Source: Panagrolaimus kolymaensis | Taxonomy: Eukaryota; Nematoda; Chromadorea; Rhabditida; Panagrolaimidae | Direction: 5' to 3' | Length of the DNA stretch: 64,000 bases | Assembly (NCBI GenBank): GCA_028622995.1 | Contig: JAJQJQ010000003.1 | Coordinates: 4,712,001 to 4,776,000 of the forward strand | In this document: piece by piece, positions 12,801 to 25,951 of the stretch | Position numbering within the stretch: the first letter of the stretch is position 1 | Layout of the letters: each line of letters begins with the position of its first letter | The notes under the pieces: generated by a model | The model's input: the letters and a program-made list of their open reading frames with translations, nothing else | Database searches by the model: none | What the model was told of the DNA's origin: nothing | Made by a program: the position numbers and the translations under genes

Positions 12801-12869
12801 TCTATATTGCTTTAGGCAAAATTTGTAGGGCATACCCATATCGCTGAAGCAATTGTCCATGATGAATGA
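9848..12869 (+). CDS. Unrecognised small multi-exon gene (candidate)
   Basis: I do not recognise the product. Five exon candidates join in frame: 9974-10059, 10957-11002, 11352-11389, 12055-12112 and 12816-12869 (stop TGA), total 282 nt, 93 residues. They begin MPTYEEDEDTGWFASEE, pass through DQIEAPASAGLSKNDFSH and end AKFVGHTHIAEAIVHDE; the N-terminus is acidic and no membrane segment is seen. Phases agree at all four joins (2, 0, 2, 0). Exons use more G/C-ending codons than the flanks. A TTTTCAG acceptor at 9848 could be a trans-splice site. Open problems: the frame is also open upstream of 9974 back to a TAA at codon 4 after an ATG at 9889; the donor at 11003 (gttatt) and acceptor before 11352 (aatgaag) are weak; parts of the minus strand are open too. 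Exon limits are provisional. Confidence 0.4.
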
Positions 12870-13530
12870 TGACAGCCTATTGAACTCATTCGCCGGCGTA
12901 GGGAATTTTTTAAAACGACAATCAAAGCTATTCAATTTTCTAAAAAAAATAATATTGCTTTTAGTTTCTTTTTTCTTCCCAAAATAGATAGAAGATTACT
13001 TTTAAAAAGTTTTAAATTTATATTTTTATTTATTTTTATTGTCAAAAAACGCACAGAAGAAAGAAAAAAAGGCATGTTTAAATCATAAGATTTACTTCTC
13101 GCATTTTTTTTTTCTGTAAAAACAATCCTTTTTTTGGAGATGGAAGTAGACACTCTGAAGCAAAAAAATAAAAGGAAAAAATAGTAAATGAAATTTAAGA
13201 GTTTTGCACTTTCGTTCGTTTACTGTGCAGCCAAAGAAAAAAGAAGGTGGAGGAGGTCTTACATTTATTAATTTATTATTAATATGGTGACCGACATCAT
13301 CGTGCATAAAATTTATATTAAGCAATCTTCTTATATTGAATCCATATAAAATTTTGCAAGAAAAATCACGTTCAATTTACTTTTTTTAAGCGGAAGTTTT
13401 CTGCACTCTTTTTTTTTTGCTTGCATTTTAAGTGCCTGTCGTCTGAAGCTTGTGATGGACATAGATGTCACAAGAAAAGTGGCCAAAAAGTGAAAAAATA
13501 AAACGCAAAAAGCAAAACATATTGTTCATT
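12870..13530. other. Intergenic, nothing recognised
   Basis: A/T-homopolymer-rich sequence between the candidate small gene and the Srx-like receptor. ORFs of 73-77 codons on the minus strand are lysine/asparagine-rich products of T runs and lack splice or family support. Confidence 0.6.
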
Positions 13531-15579
13531 CAGTATTCATATATAATATGAAAAGCCAAACTTCATTATTTTTTAGGACAGCAGATCAAGCAAGAGATGA
13601 TCTAATAGTAGTATCCATATGGCTTGTAATGTTAACATATGCTTTAGTTTCAAATATTTTAATAGTATATGGAATTATGAAAAGTAACACGATGAGATCA
13701 GCAACCAGGTTATTTTGTTATGGTATATTTAGGAATCACTAAAATATTTTTGTTTCAGTTATTGGTTTATCATATCGTTAGCTGTATGTGATATTATTAT
13801 GTGTATTATATCTTTAGTTCATCTAGTACCTGCCACCGCATTTCATAGCGATTTCGTCCAATATATGTCAATACGAAATATTGTTATGATATTTTTTTAT
13901 GATTTATTTTGGTATTCCGCTGTATTACAACTAGGTCTCATGGCAGGCAATCGGTAAGTGGTCCATATTTTTCTCATTCCCATCATAGCTTATGCAAATC
14001 CATCTTCTTTTTTTTTTGAAGATTTGTGAGTATTGTGTATCCCATGGAATATAAATGGATGTTTTCACCTAAGAGATCAGTAATCATTCTTATTGTTATG
14101 TATTTACTTGGGTTCCTTTCTTCACTGCCAACATTATTTCCTTGTTGTTATACGCTATGGAATTCAGATTATTATATTACAGTATATGATCCTATGGATA
14201 CTTGGTAACTTTACCCTTCACTTTAAAATGCTGCTTATTATGATTTCCATTATTTAGGTATAAATATGTGGATATGGCAGTGAACTCATTATCCCTAGTT
14301 GCAATGGTATTTTCATATGCAGTTATTATATATAAAGTTCGAGAAAGTGGTAAAGCGATGGCTAAATATCAATTAACCATCCGAACTCGGGTAGGTTCCC
14401 AAAAAGTATGTTGCTTTATCTTTTTTCTTTCCTTAAGTTCGCATACTTGTATACTTTTTAAAATTAGATGCTTGAGTTTGATTTGTAGTTTTTTGTTTTT
14501 ATTTTTTAAATATTTTGACAAAATGGGATTGGAAGCTTGAAGCCTTTTAAACGAAATCACCAGAATTAAAAAAAGTTTTCTTTATTTATTTAATTTGCTA
14601 TTTTCGATTTTGGAGGTTCATACAATTTCCTTTTGTTAAAATATAAGTTTCTTTTTATTTATATTTTTTTATGTTGAGTGGAAGCCTTTAAACCTTTATG
14701 TTGACATCATAATCATAAATTCATAAATTTTAGCTTCTTTTCCAACAACAAGCTCAACAAATGAATGGATCCGTTGAAGGATGTAGTAGAGCTTCCTCTC
14801 TACGGCCTCCAAGGTCACAAGTTTCAAAAAAAGAAATGCGATTGTTTATTCAGGTAAATAAATTTCCTATTTATTATTTATACGCCTTTGTTAAAAATGG
14901 AATCCTTTTTTATAGTTTTTTGTTGTTTCTGTTGTATTTTTATTAACATGGACCACATGGCAATGGTTACCTTATATTTATCATTCAAAATGGGCATATT
15001 TTGTTATGACTTCCTTATTTTTTATTAATAATTCAGTGAATCCAACCGTTTATTTACTTTTTAACACGCAACTTCGTCGAGAATTGCATTATTTATTTTG
15101 TCGAAGGCGTGCAATTGCTGCAGCTCAACATCGCCGTAAACGAACCCTTCTAAATCGACATTTAAATGCAACCCATCACCATAATCAGGAAGTAACAGAA
15201 TTTCATAATGGCGCTATTCCAAGTTCCACTGTGAGCAACGTAAATGAGGAATCACATAGTTCAAATTCCAGTTCAACAGAATATACATTTCTTAAAGATC
15301 CAAGAAAATTTTTAATTCATAATGGTGGAGTTATAACATCTTGCAAAAAGAAGAAGTTAAAAACCAAAGTATCTTCAAATAGTTCGAATACTTGCGAAAA
15401 TGTTGTTGTGACTTTGCAACATGAAACTCTCGCCATTCTACACAGTTCAGATTCAAATGGTTTTAGTGTTTTATAGTTATTTTTCTAATTTGTCTTTTAA
15501 CCTAAGTTTTTCTTAACATTTACGGTGGCTATATTTTTAATCGATATACGGGTATTAATTATTATAATAATTTAATAAA
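13531..15579 (+). CDS. Nematode Srx-like seven-transmembrane receptor
   Basis: CDS exons: 13548-13708, 13759-13953, 14022-14204, 14258-14405 (or 14390), 14734-14853, 14916-15476 (TAG). This gives 455 residues, or 450 with the earlier donor. Seven hydrophobic segments run from about residue 20 to 310: TM2 with SLAVCDIIMC; TM3 ending LGLMAGNRFVSIVYP, where NRF replaces the usual DRY; TM7 with NNSVNPTVYLLF. These are marks of the nematode serpentine class x family (chemoreceptor/orphan type), from family knowledge. The C-terminal tail of about 150 residues starts with a basic block (RRRAIAAAQHRRKRT), then turns Ser/Thr-rich, unusually long for the family. An acceptor (CAG at 13531-13533) lies 14 nt before the ATG. 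AATAAA is at 15574-15579. Convergent with the next receptor. Confidence 0.85.
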
Positions 15580-16032
15580 ATAGCCTGTAGCTAAATTTTT
15601 TTATTGCAACTATGAATTTTAAATAAATAATAACTTTAAAGTTTGAATAAACATACGTGTTTATTAAATTTGAACATTCTTACAAAACAACATGTTTGAT
15701 AGTAATTTATAAGAAATTCCAAGAAACTTTTAAATTTATGTAAACTTATAAAAAAATGCGTTTTTTTTTGCATATCATAAGCTTTTTTTCTTCATTAATT
15801 AAGTTTTTCATAATTATTTTCATTGCAAACAAGTTGAGTCATAAACAATATAAACCATAGTATGTATTTATTTTCAAGAAAAAAACCAAGAAAAAAAAAT
15901 TACTCATTTTAGTTTTTTGTTTCAGTTGAAAAATATGTAGGCAAATCATAAGGCATTTAATTTCATTAAATTCCAGTTAGTTTGATATGTGTGTAATAGG
16001 ATTAAAAAGACACCAATAAAATTTAATTAAAA
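15580..16032. other. 3' UTR space between convergent receptor genes
   Basis: Between the AATAAA of the plus-strand receptor and the AATAAA (TTTATT on +, about 16033-16038) of the minus-strand receptor. No gene seen; the two 3' UTRs may meet or overlap here. Confidence 0.6.
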
Positions 16033-16071
16033 TTTATTTTGTCTATGAAACAAATTTTTTTTTTGAAAGAA

Positions 16072-18058
16072 TTAACCAAGTTGTTCCCAAAATGAAATAA
16101 CAGCGCGTTGTTGACGTCGTAATTGTCTGCATAAAGCCCGTTTAAATTCACGATTAAAAACTGTATAAATTACTGGATTAATACCCGAATTACCTAAAAG
16201 AAAATTTTATTACACATCCAAAATTTTCCATGAAATTTAAACTTACAATAACCCAGCCAAAAGAAAAATTTAAATACCACTGCTGGAGCTTCATAACTGA
16301 ATGCACCAAGAACATATAAAACCTAAAATATTTTTTATTATTAAAAAATGTTATTCGAATTTTTGGGAAGATAAAACTTACAAAAAATGGCAACCAACTA
16401 GCAATGAAAGCAGTCAAAATGAGGCCAAGCAACATAGTGGCTTGTCTTTCTTTAGCTTTTAACAACCTTCGACGTTTATCTGTAGGTTTTTTGCCATCTG
16501 AGGATTCATTAATTTGTTCCAACGATGATACCCATTTTGATCGTTTTGTATAAAGCGCATTAAACTAAAATACAATAAGCAACGTATTATTTTGATTTCA
16601 AATTACAAAATTTTTACCTCAAATAATTTTTTATATTGTTTAAATTTCGATTTTTCTGGTGATAGTTTAACATTATTGTTATCAAATTTCAATGGATAAG
16701 TTGAGTAAACTTCATCCCCACTGCTACTCGTTCCATTTAAAGATATTGGATGATGTTTCTCTCCGTGTACGTCTACTTCAGTCTGTGTCGGTTTTTTTGC
16801 CTATAAAATAATATTTTTATTTAATTTCTTAATACTTTTATCCTTTTTCTTTCAAAAAAAAAAGAAGGAAAACGTACAAATCCGTTTAAGGCATCCTTTT
16901 GAACTATTAACGTAGTCTCTATTAATGGCATATTTGATGAATTTACAGCTAAAAAAATTATTTTGTATTAACTTTTTTAAATATCATCTATTTTTAATTT
17001 TACCAGAAATTTTATCTTTTTTGACATCAGCAAATTTCGCCGCAGCATTAAGCCTTGAAGCCGCAGCAAGTTGACAAAGGGTTTTATCTGTTCGTTCGGT
17101 TTCTTTTAATCTTTGTCGACTATGATGTTTCGTTATAGTAAAAATTCTCCAATAAACCATCATCAATATTATTACTGGAATGTAAAATGACCCAAGAGAA
17201 GAATACAGTACATAACCCAATTCATTGCTAACTGTACATTCACCTTTAACTCGAGGTTGTCGCCAACCCAAAATAGGTGGGGTACAAATTAAAAGTGATA
17301 CACTCCAAGCAACACCTAAAAGAAAATAAAAAAGTATTAAACTACTTTGTACTTTTAATGCACTTTTTTTTCTTACCAATCATAATCGTCATTCTAAATG
17401 GTGTTCTTTTACTTGGATATGTAAGGGGTTGTGTTACAGACCAATAACGATCAAGTGAGATTATACAAATATGAAGGATTGAAGCCGTGACAAATAGTAC
17501 ATCTAATGCAAGCCAAAGTTCACATAAAATGTCTCCTGAAAAAGCAGACCGGAAAGTTAATAATTTTGTATCCATGAAAAAAGAAGATGTTTTAATAGCA
17601 TTAAAAAATGAATCAGAAAAAATGATTTTTGTTTTATTTTAAAAAAAGCTATTAAAGACCTTATAAAACTAGACGACTTACCAAGGACCCATACACCAAT
17701 AATTTCATATGTCATTGTTAAAGGCATAACTAAAAGTCCAACGAGAAGATCGGCAATTGCAAGGGAAACAATAAGCCAATTTTGCCTTTGACTTCGAAGT
17801 TTATGATCATTATTTACAGTTAATACAACCAGTAAATTGCCAAGTACTATCACCTAAAAAATTTTTTATTTAGACTGAATTAGACCAATTGTAAAATTTT
17901 ACCAGCATAACAATAAGCATAAAAGCTATTGTAACAAATGCAGTTCCCAGAGATAAACATGATGGCCAGGGAGAATTATTATCGCATGTTATATTCGGCC
18001 ATATATCGCTATTATGCGTACTGATATTATTGTTGTGATAATTTAATTGAACATCCAT
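16072..18058 (-). CDS. Biogenic amine receptor, octopamine/tyramine/alpha-adrenergic-like
   Basis: Nine exons: 18058-17903, 17853-17682, 17535-17377, 17315-17004, 16948-16878, 16800-16618, 16564-16382, 16322-16247, 16193-16072; 477 residues. Features: N-glycosylated N-terminus; TM1 [11 protein letters not shown]2 [17 protein letters not shown]3 with the amine-binding aspartate D121 (WLALDVLF) and DRY at 138-140; ECL2 cysteine (GECTVS); TM5 SLGSFYIP; an ICL3 of about 200 residues rich in basic and Ser/Thr; TM6 [14 protein letters not shown]7 [19 protein letters not shown] and loop sequences fit invertebrate octopamine/tyramine or alpha-2-adrenergic-like receptors better than D2 or 5-HT types, but subtype is inference. 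It should couple through G proteins in neurons or muscle. In-frame ATGs at 18064 and 18088 are alternative starts. Confidence 0.92.
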
Positions 18059-21000
18059 AATCATTAAAAAAAATAAAATTTTAAACAATAATTAATTACA
18101 AAATAAAATAAATAAATAGAAAGTCAGTAATAATACTCGATGACGACGATGAACAAAAAAGTCTTCATCACCTTGGTGGGCGTTAATACTGCTACTACTG
18201 CTTCTTTTTTTAAAGTAAGTCGTTTTTTTTTTCAATTGCCGAAAAAAATGTAAGCGAAAGAATAAGACTCCTCGCCAATGTTGCTGCTGTTGGTGGTTAT
18301 GGCGAATAAGGACATAAGGCGGCAGATTCTAGAAACCAGTAAATTTAAGATGGCATAATAAAAAGCAATATGAATTCATTTATTTATTTATTTGAGAAAG
18401 AAAGCATTCATTAATTGATACGCGAGAGAGAAATATTATTAAAGGCAGTCACGAAATAACTGAAAAAAAAAGGAAAATGAAAATTACTTTTCCTTGGAAC
18501 GTATAAAATACATACTTCTGGTATATGTTATTATAAAAAATTAAAAACAAAACAATTTTAATTTTATTATGTTTCGTGATTTTGTCTTGAAGGAAGTAAA
18601 AAAAATTATAAGTGCAGATTTGAGTGATATCAATATCCACACTTATGCTAGTAGAAAAACAAAAGGGTTATGGGATAGCTTTGTTGGAAGATAAAAAGCT
18701 AAATTTCGTCTTAAAGAATTATAAGATCAAAGACTTCAAAAACAATAACATAAAAATAAAAACAAAAATAAACCACGCAAAAAAAAAAATCAAATTGCTT
18801 TTAAACTACAGAAAAGCCAAAATGCAAGCAACCTGTTATTAAATTTAAAAATGCTCAAATTATTAGTTTTAATCTTAATATCACTCCTAATTTAGAAACA
18901 ACGGAGATAAAGATAATATATTATTTTTTGGGATAAAAAAAGCAACATAAAATACTACTACCTTTCAAAAAAAAGTTTAGTTGTTTATGACTTTTTTTAA
19001 AATTTTATTTTTCCAAAATATGTAAAAGTAAAAATGCAACAAGCAAAAAGGATAAAAGCTTTAAGTCTAGAAAAGAAACCTACCAAAAGCAAAAAAATAA
19101 AATAAAAAATGGGAGTCAGATTAAAAAAATTTTAAATCTTAAAATGTGACATTTTTCAGAGATAAAACCATTTTAAAAGTTCGATGATGAAAGGAAGTTT
19201 TTTGTATCATTGGAAAATGGCTTGGGACAATTAAGGGGAGAAAATAACAACGAGGTGGTGGAAAAGGAAATCGTCCAGGGAAATGACAGAATTCATAAGA
19301 ACAAAAAATTGCTCTAAACACAATTCTACTGTGCCAAAAATAATCACAAGAGATTACAAATGAAATATATAACTTTTTTAAATTAAAAATGCGTTAATTA
19401 AGGGTATGAATCTGTAAATACGGAAATAAAAACTAACTAAAAAACCGTTCATAAAAGTTTTTTTTTTAAATTTTTTGTGCCTGTTTCACAAGAAGATAAC
19501 TACATTTTCGCCATTTGTATGGTTCGAAATAACAAAAATATATATTGAAAGAAGGCTCCGATAATAACACAAGCAAAACACATTCATTGAAATATTTTAA
19601 AGAAGAAAAAAAAACTACATAACGAAAAGTGAACAAAAAAATAGAAGAAGATAGAGAAGTAACAACAACTGTTCCTCTTTTTTCTTACAAGCATAATTCG
19701 TCATACAATTTTCCTCGGCTTCTTCTTTTGTTTAAAAAAAATAAATGCGGTCGATGTCTTTCTTAAAAAAAATAAATGAGGAACAAAACGATCGTATTCC
19801 CAATGTTTTAAAGCTTAATATGTTATTGTTTCGTGAAATTGGAGAACAGACGAGAAGCTTAAGATTGTTGTTTTTTTATTCCTTTTAAAAAGCACTTGAA
19901 AAACGGAAAATTGACAATTGAGAATTGAGTAAAGTTGAAAATTGCAGAAAGCAAAATATAAATAATTAGTACGAGAAAATAGAAAAAAATAAAATAGCAA
20001 AGAGAGTGCAAGTTAAATTCAGAGATTTTGTTGCAACTAAATATGTCTATTTTAGCAGAAAGGAAAAAATAGCATCACAACAAAAACTTTTTAATATCTC
20101 TTTTATATTAAGCTTTTAATTGGAAATGGGGTTCATAGGTTTTAATTTATAGCAAAAAAAATTTTGTCGTGAAACTCAAACCCACATAGATAAATTACTG
20201 ACAGACATTTTTGAAGAAAAAAAGGTTAGTCACGGAAGTCGAATATAAAAATTTATAGTTACGTATAAAAAAGGAGCAAAGCAACAAAGACAGCATTTTT
20301 TCAAAAAAAAATTTATATATAAAAAATAAAAATTATCACAAAATGAAATCAGCAACGAAAAAAAACATTGGACCTTTTTGAAAAGATTTTTGAGTCTCAC
20401 GCAAACTTTGAATGAATGCAAAAAAAAGTTTTAAAGTCGATGTATGGCATTTTGACGTATGAAAAGGAGTAAGCTAGAAAGAAAAAAAACTGTATGTCTA
20501 ATAAATATATGTATAAATATGCAAAAAAAAATCCTTTTTTTCGAATTATATATAAGGAAAAAATAAAAATAATACACAAACACGCAGGGTAAAGAAAAAA
20601 ATCAGTCAGTTATAATTTTCTTTCCATGTTTTTATAGTTTTCAATTAACTTTTAATGTGTTTTTGAAGAAAAAAAGGAAAACATATAATCCTACGTAAAA
20701 AAGAAAAAAACAACCTTGTTACTTGCAATTAATTCAAATTTGTCAAGTGATAATAAAATAAGTAAATAAATAAATTGTTTTAAAGCTTTTTTATACTAAA
20801 TATTTACAAAAAAAAATTTTTTTTAATTTTTTAACGGCATTTTCTAAAGCTTCCGGAGCGTTAGAAGCTTATTGAATTTTGATGTAATTTTTTATTCAAG
20901 AAATTTTATTAAATGTGTACTTCTAAGACAACATAAAAATTGCTGCCTACAAAAATGCCCCCTAAATTCCGTAGACTATTAAAAATGAGAAAATGATCTT

Positions 21001-24000
21001 TGCCGGAACTGAATTTTAGCTTTCAACTTAAGCTTTAACCTTTTTTTATAAAACAAATATAGCATCTTTTAAAAAAAGGGTAGCGTATTTTCTTCTTCTT
21101 TTATTTATTGATCACTTTTTTTTATTTAAAAGTTAGACATTTTCTTACTGACTCATGGAGATAATGCCAAATGGGATTTAACAAATTACTGAAATTGGAT
21201 ACCAAAAGCAAAAAACGAGGACGCAGTTAAATAAATAAAAAAGCTATCTACGTCAGGATTCTAAACTTTGTTTTTTTTTCGCGGCAATTATATATAGTTA
21301 AAAATCCATTCAAAGTAGTAAACTTAAAAACAACAAAAAAACACTTGAGACGATTCGAAGCACGCGAAACATTAAAAAAATTGTTTTTAAAATTTTTGAA
21401 GAGAATTTTTTTTTATGTAGGCTTGCTTCCATTTGAATCTTTAACACATATGTTTTTTGTGAATAATAATAAACTGGCATGAAACACGTTTTTAAAAAAA
21501 TAATAAAATAAAACAAAAAAAGAGAAATGAAAATCATTTTAATTAGAATTGAAACAAACCCCCAGCTGAGGCATGAGAAGAAGAAAATAAAAAATAATTA
21601 TTTCTGTGGATTGTTGTTATTGAGAGAGAAAAGGCACGGAATCTTTCAATAAAGAGGGAGGAGAAGATGATACTTTTCTCAAAACACAAAACGTAAGTAT
21701 GGAAAACTAATTAAGAATTAGTCAAGAGTTACTTGAAAAACTGCAACTTTGCAGCCAATGAACTTCTCGTGAAAAATAAATTTTCTTTGCAAAGAAAAAA
21801 ATTTGGCGGCAGTAAAAAAAGAATATCATAAACTTTAATTAAAGTTGATTATTAAAAAAACCTTGTTAACAAAAAGTCGGGGGTTAGAACTTACTAATTT
21901 AAATGCTATTTACAATTGGCCGGCGTAGTTTCTTTTTAAAGGAGGAGAAAAAATAGGAAGGCGTAGTAGTGTAAAAGTAATATAAAATAGACAAGCTAAC
22001 AACAAGCATCACGCCCCCCAACGAAAAAAAACTTTCTTGGACATAGTATTGAAAAGAAGTCGGAGAAGTCCTGTCAATCACGCATGCATCTTATATAGAC
22101 AAAGTTTGCTTAAACTTTAAACGTTAACTGTTCTCCACCAACCAATAGCTTCTTCTTTCTCAAAAAAAGATGAAAGATAGAAAAAAAGTTTTGTTTGTTT
22201 TGATAATTAAAAAATGGCATAAAAATGAATATTTAAAATTGATGACGCGGAAGAAAAGAGTAAACATAGACAGACTGATATAACAAAAGCCCGAGACAAA
22301 AACAAATTTGATATCAACTTTAATTTTTTAAGAAGTTCAAAAATAAAGATTGGTAAACTCCAAAGTTTGTGAGCAAAGCAAAAAACCAAGTACATACTTC
22401 CTTGAGCAGCATTTCTGCGCATAAAACAAAAAAGCAAAAAAGAAAACTTAAACAGAGCTAATTAAAGTTTTTTTTTCTACTTCACTTTATGCTTCAGAAA
22501 GGGTGTTGTCACACACACACGATATTATCCCATATAAAAAGATGTCAATAGAAGATAGAAATGGATTTAGTTCTAACCTCTCTTATTAACTTTTTTACTT
22601 CCGCCTACCACAAACCGCCATTATTGAATCTTCATTGTGATTAAACTTCTCTTTTTTTTGACAGAGAGAAAAAACCAATTATAGAAATGACTTTATGAAA
22701 CGACAAAAAAATATGAATGTAAAAATGAAACCGTGTGAATAAAAATATAAAAAAGTTTAAAACAAAAAACTTCTCAGCTGAGAAAAATATAAAAACGAAG
22801 CAAAGAAGAAAAAGTAAAAGTTTTAAAAATTTAATTAAAAACAATGGGTCTTTTCACTTTCTATTAATCTTTCGATATAAGCATTATTTGTTCGGGGGCT
22901 GAGGAGGCACAATATGAAGTGCTACTACTATTTTTTCTTCCTGTTTTTTCTTTTTGGTGGTGGAGTTTTTCTTCCCTTTTTTAGATGACTAATTCATAAC
23001 ATATGAACTATCAAAGGCTTCATGATGGTTGATGAAAAAACACGGCATGCTCAAAAAATAAAAATAAAAATATAAAAGGCGTACAAAGAAAAAAAATTCT
23101 ACCTTTGAACTCTCAAGAGATTCTTTGAAATATAACAATTTAAACCACTAGAAAGAAATAGATATAAACTCCGATAATAAAAATATAAAAATAAAAGTGA
23201 AAATGAGCATCTCTGTTTTTTTGGGCATACGTTTTTTTTTTCTCTTTTCGAGAGCGTCATTCTTTTCCTTTAGAAAAAGAGGGGAGAAGCTGGCACTTTT
23301 TTGAAAGCTGTTTGGAGGTTGACAGCAACAGCGCGAAAGGGAGAAGTAACAAAAGATGCCATCTTTCGGATATATATTAGAAAAAAATAAAAAACTACTT
23401 AAACAATTGTGCATCTGATGGAAGCGAATAAACAGACCTGAAAATGAGTTTAAATAAAACACAAGCAAGCACGTGTGTATTGGTTGTGTCAAATGTTTTT
23501 TTTTCTCGTCCTTCAATAAAATATTGTGGTTGTTGGCAATTGTTGTCAATCAAATGGACGTCCTAGCAGCATGTCCAAAATGACATAAGATTACTACATT
23601 GCGGTTAATGTATCTTGTTAAACAAAATAAAAAAACACGATAATTCAAAGTAAAGTTAATGTACATCCTGGCACCAAAAAGGCCTTTGTTCCTCTTTTAA
23701 ATTGGCATCTACAATGCCCTTTTATAAAATTAAAACAAATGGACTAAAATCACGGTTATTCATTCACTCACTTGGTTCCTACGTTAAAAAGGGAAGAAAG
23801 AGGTCCTAAGAGATTTCAAGTGTTATTCTTTAAAAAAGGGCTCGCGTGAGAAGACAAACCCTCGTAAAAAAATAATTCCAATGCTACAGAGACAATAAAA
23901 ACTAACCTATTATATTTGAAAACGAAAAAACCATTTTTTAAAAACTTGACTAATTTAAAATATTTAGAAGAAAAAAACAAAGAATAGGAGAACTCATATC

Positions 24001-25951
24001 ATGCTCATAATTTCATTAAACCGTATGACTTCATGGTTCTTATTATGAATGGCACAAAAATTTCAAAATTTGCTTTTGCCTTTTAATCTTTGAGAAAAAG
24101 AAAAATTGCCAACGTTTCAACGAAGGCAACTTATCCTACACGAAATAAACGCTCACTTATTTATAGAAAATACATATGTAGAAAAGACACATTAATGTCG
24201 TCAGAGATATGTTATGAACTTTTGCATAAAATAACATTATGCAGCTTTAAAAAAAATCAAAACATGCTTGAAAGGATATGGGTGTAAGCTATAAGAAAAT
24301 ATGATGAGGACAAGCCATCATGAAAGTAGTTACATATATATGAAAGTCATTTTAAACTTGAATGATGATTAAAAAATAATTATTTGTCAAGGGATGAAGA
24401 AAAAAAAACATGGTTGGTTAAAAATTACGTAAGTATCATGCTTTTATATTTTTTTGTTTCACTGAAAAAAAATATGTAAGCGGAAATAGAACTCATATAG
24501 CGAGCTAGCTATGAATGATCTTTTTCCTTTGTGACTTTAACAACTTTAAAAAAAACTTTGACAAGGGAGTTAAAAAAGTGAAAGTGGGCGGCGGACGGAA
24601 ACTGTTCTTTTTCTTTTATTCATAAACATCATTTTTCGTTTTTTTACTTTATTTATTTTTTATGAAAACTTTTGTTTCAATTTAATTCTTTTTTTACTTC
24701 CTTTCTTTCTAATATCACCCCGCCAATAATGCATGATTATATTAATTACTGTTTTGCAGAAACTATAAAATTTCTTAGAAAAAGCTGCCTTTCCTCAAAA
24801 AATAAACAAAGTAGTTTATTGTGAAAATAACAAAAAATTAAACAAACTTTTTGAAACAAAACAAACAAAAATAATTATTAATAAAAAAATAGAAGGATCG
24901 CATTTTTTGTTTCCGTGAAAACAAGCAATTTTGGTATTTTATTTACTTTAGGAGGAGTATCATTTTCAAAAAACCCTTTTATAAATAAATATTATTCTTG
25001 TACTTTGTGAAACCGACTTCAAAGCACTTAACGAAACATTTCTGTCATTAAAATAGATGCCGCGTGTAATGTTTATGTCCGCATCATGTCTGAAAAATGT
25101 GTCATCACTAAAACCTAAAATTAAATCAAGAAAACTTTTAAAATTAAAAAAGAATTAAAGTTATAAATCAAATATTTCTTTTAAACTTTTTTTTCAAGAA
25201 AGTGAAAGTATTTTTAAAAAATCGGCATTAGAAATATGCAAACCAAGTAAAAAAGCTACCTTGTAACAATTAAAAATGTGAATAAAAAAACGAAAAAGTT
25301 GATAAAAAAAGTGCACCAATTATTAAATCAAAAACATGATTTAATAATGGAAAACGCTTCAAAACAAAAGGCACTAAACTAAAACCAATCTTTCCAATAA
25401 CTCCCAATATTGACCCAACTTTGATAAAAAATTATCTTTCTAGATGGTATAACAAATAAATATATAGTCTCAAAATATCGCCATTCCATAAAAAACAATA
25501 TCATAATATATTATAGATAAAAAAGAAACATTCGGTAGAATTCCTTTCAAAAAACCACTGTAAAAGGTGTTTAGAAGCTTTTGCTATTTTTCTGTTTTGC
25601 ATGCAATTAGAATAGGCTCATTCGAGCTGTTTTAAAATTTACAGCATCGGTGATCACTGTTCCGTTTTACGGTTGCGCTATTTAATGTCCCTTTTAAAAT
25701 ATTCTGAATTTTTTTTTTACTTAAAATTATTGAATAACTTCGTAAATAAAAGATATTTTTTTATTTATTTTTCATTTATCCACTTCAAAAATATATTAAG
25801 AAAAATTTTGCGAACGCTTTGCCCCATAATTCTTATTTGATTTCAACAATTTATTTCATAAAGCATTTTTTAAAGTCAGCTTTATATTATGTATTCTAAT
25901 TGTTTTTGTATAACTAACGATTGCTTTCTATAATTTTGGCTTTAATTAATT
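18059..25951. other. 7.9-kb region without a recognised gene
   Basis: Two-thirds or more is A/purine-rich on +, that is T-rich on the sense strand of the receptor ending at 18058, consistent with its outron or a long 5' intron. A GACGACG motif lies at about 18138, close upstream of the receptor start. Base bias becomes mixed after about 24.6 kb toward UCP4. ORFs of 60-133 codons are low-complexity; none showed a domain or splice context. A short inverted repeat (AAGCTTC / GAAGCTT) is near 20847-20870. Confidence 0.55.

Noticed and set aside
23148..23549. 133-codon minus-strand ORF
   Set aside because: Low-complexity Phe/Lys/Ser composition, no domain, no splice sites and located in the A-rich outron-like region.
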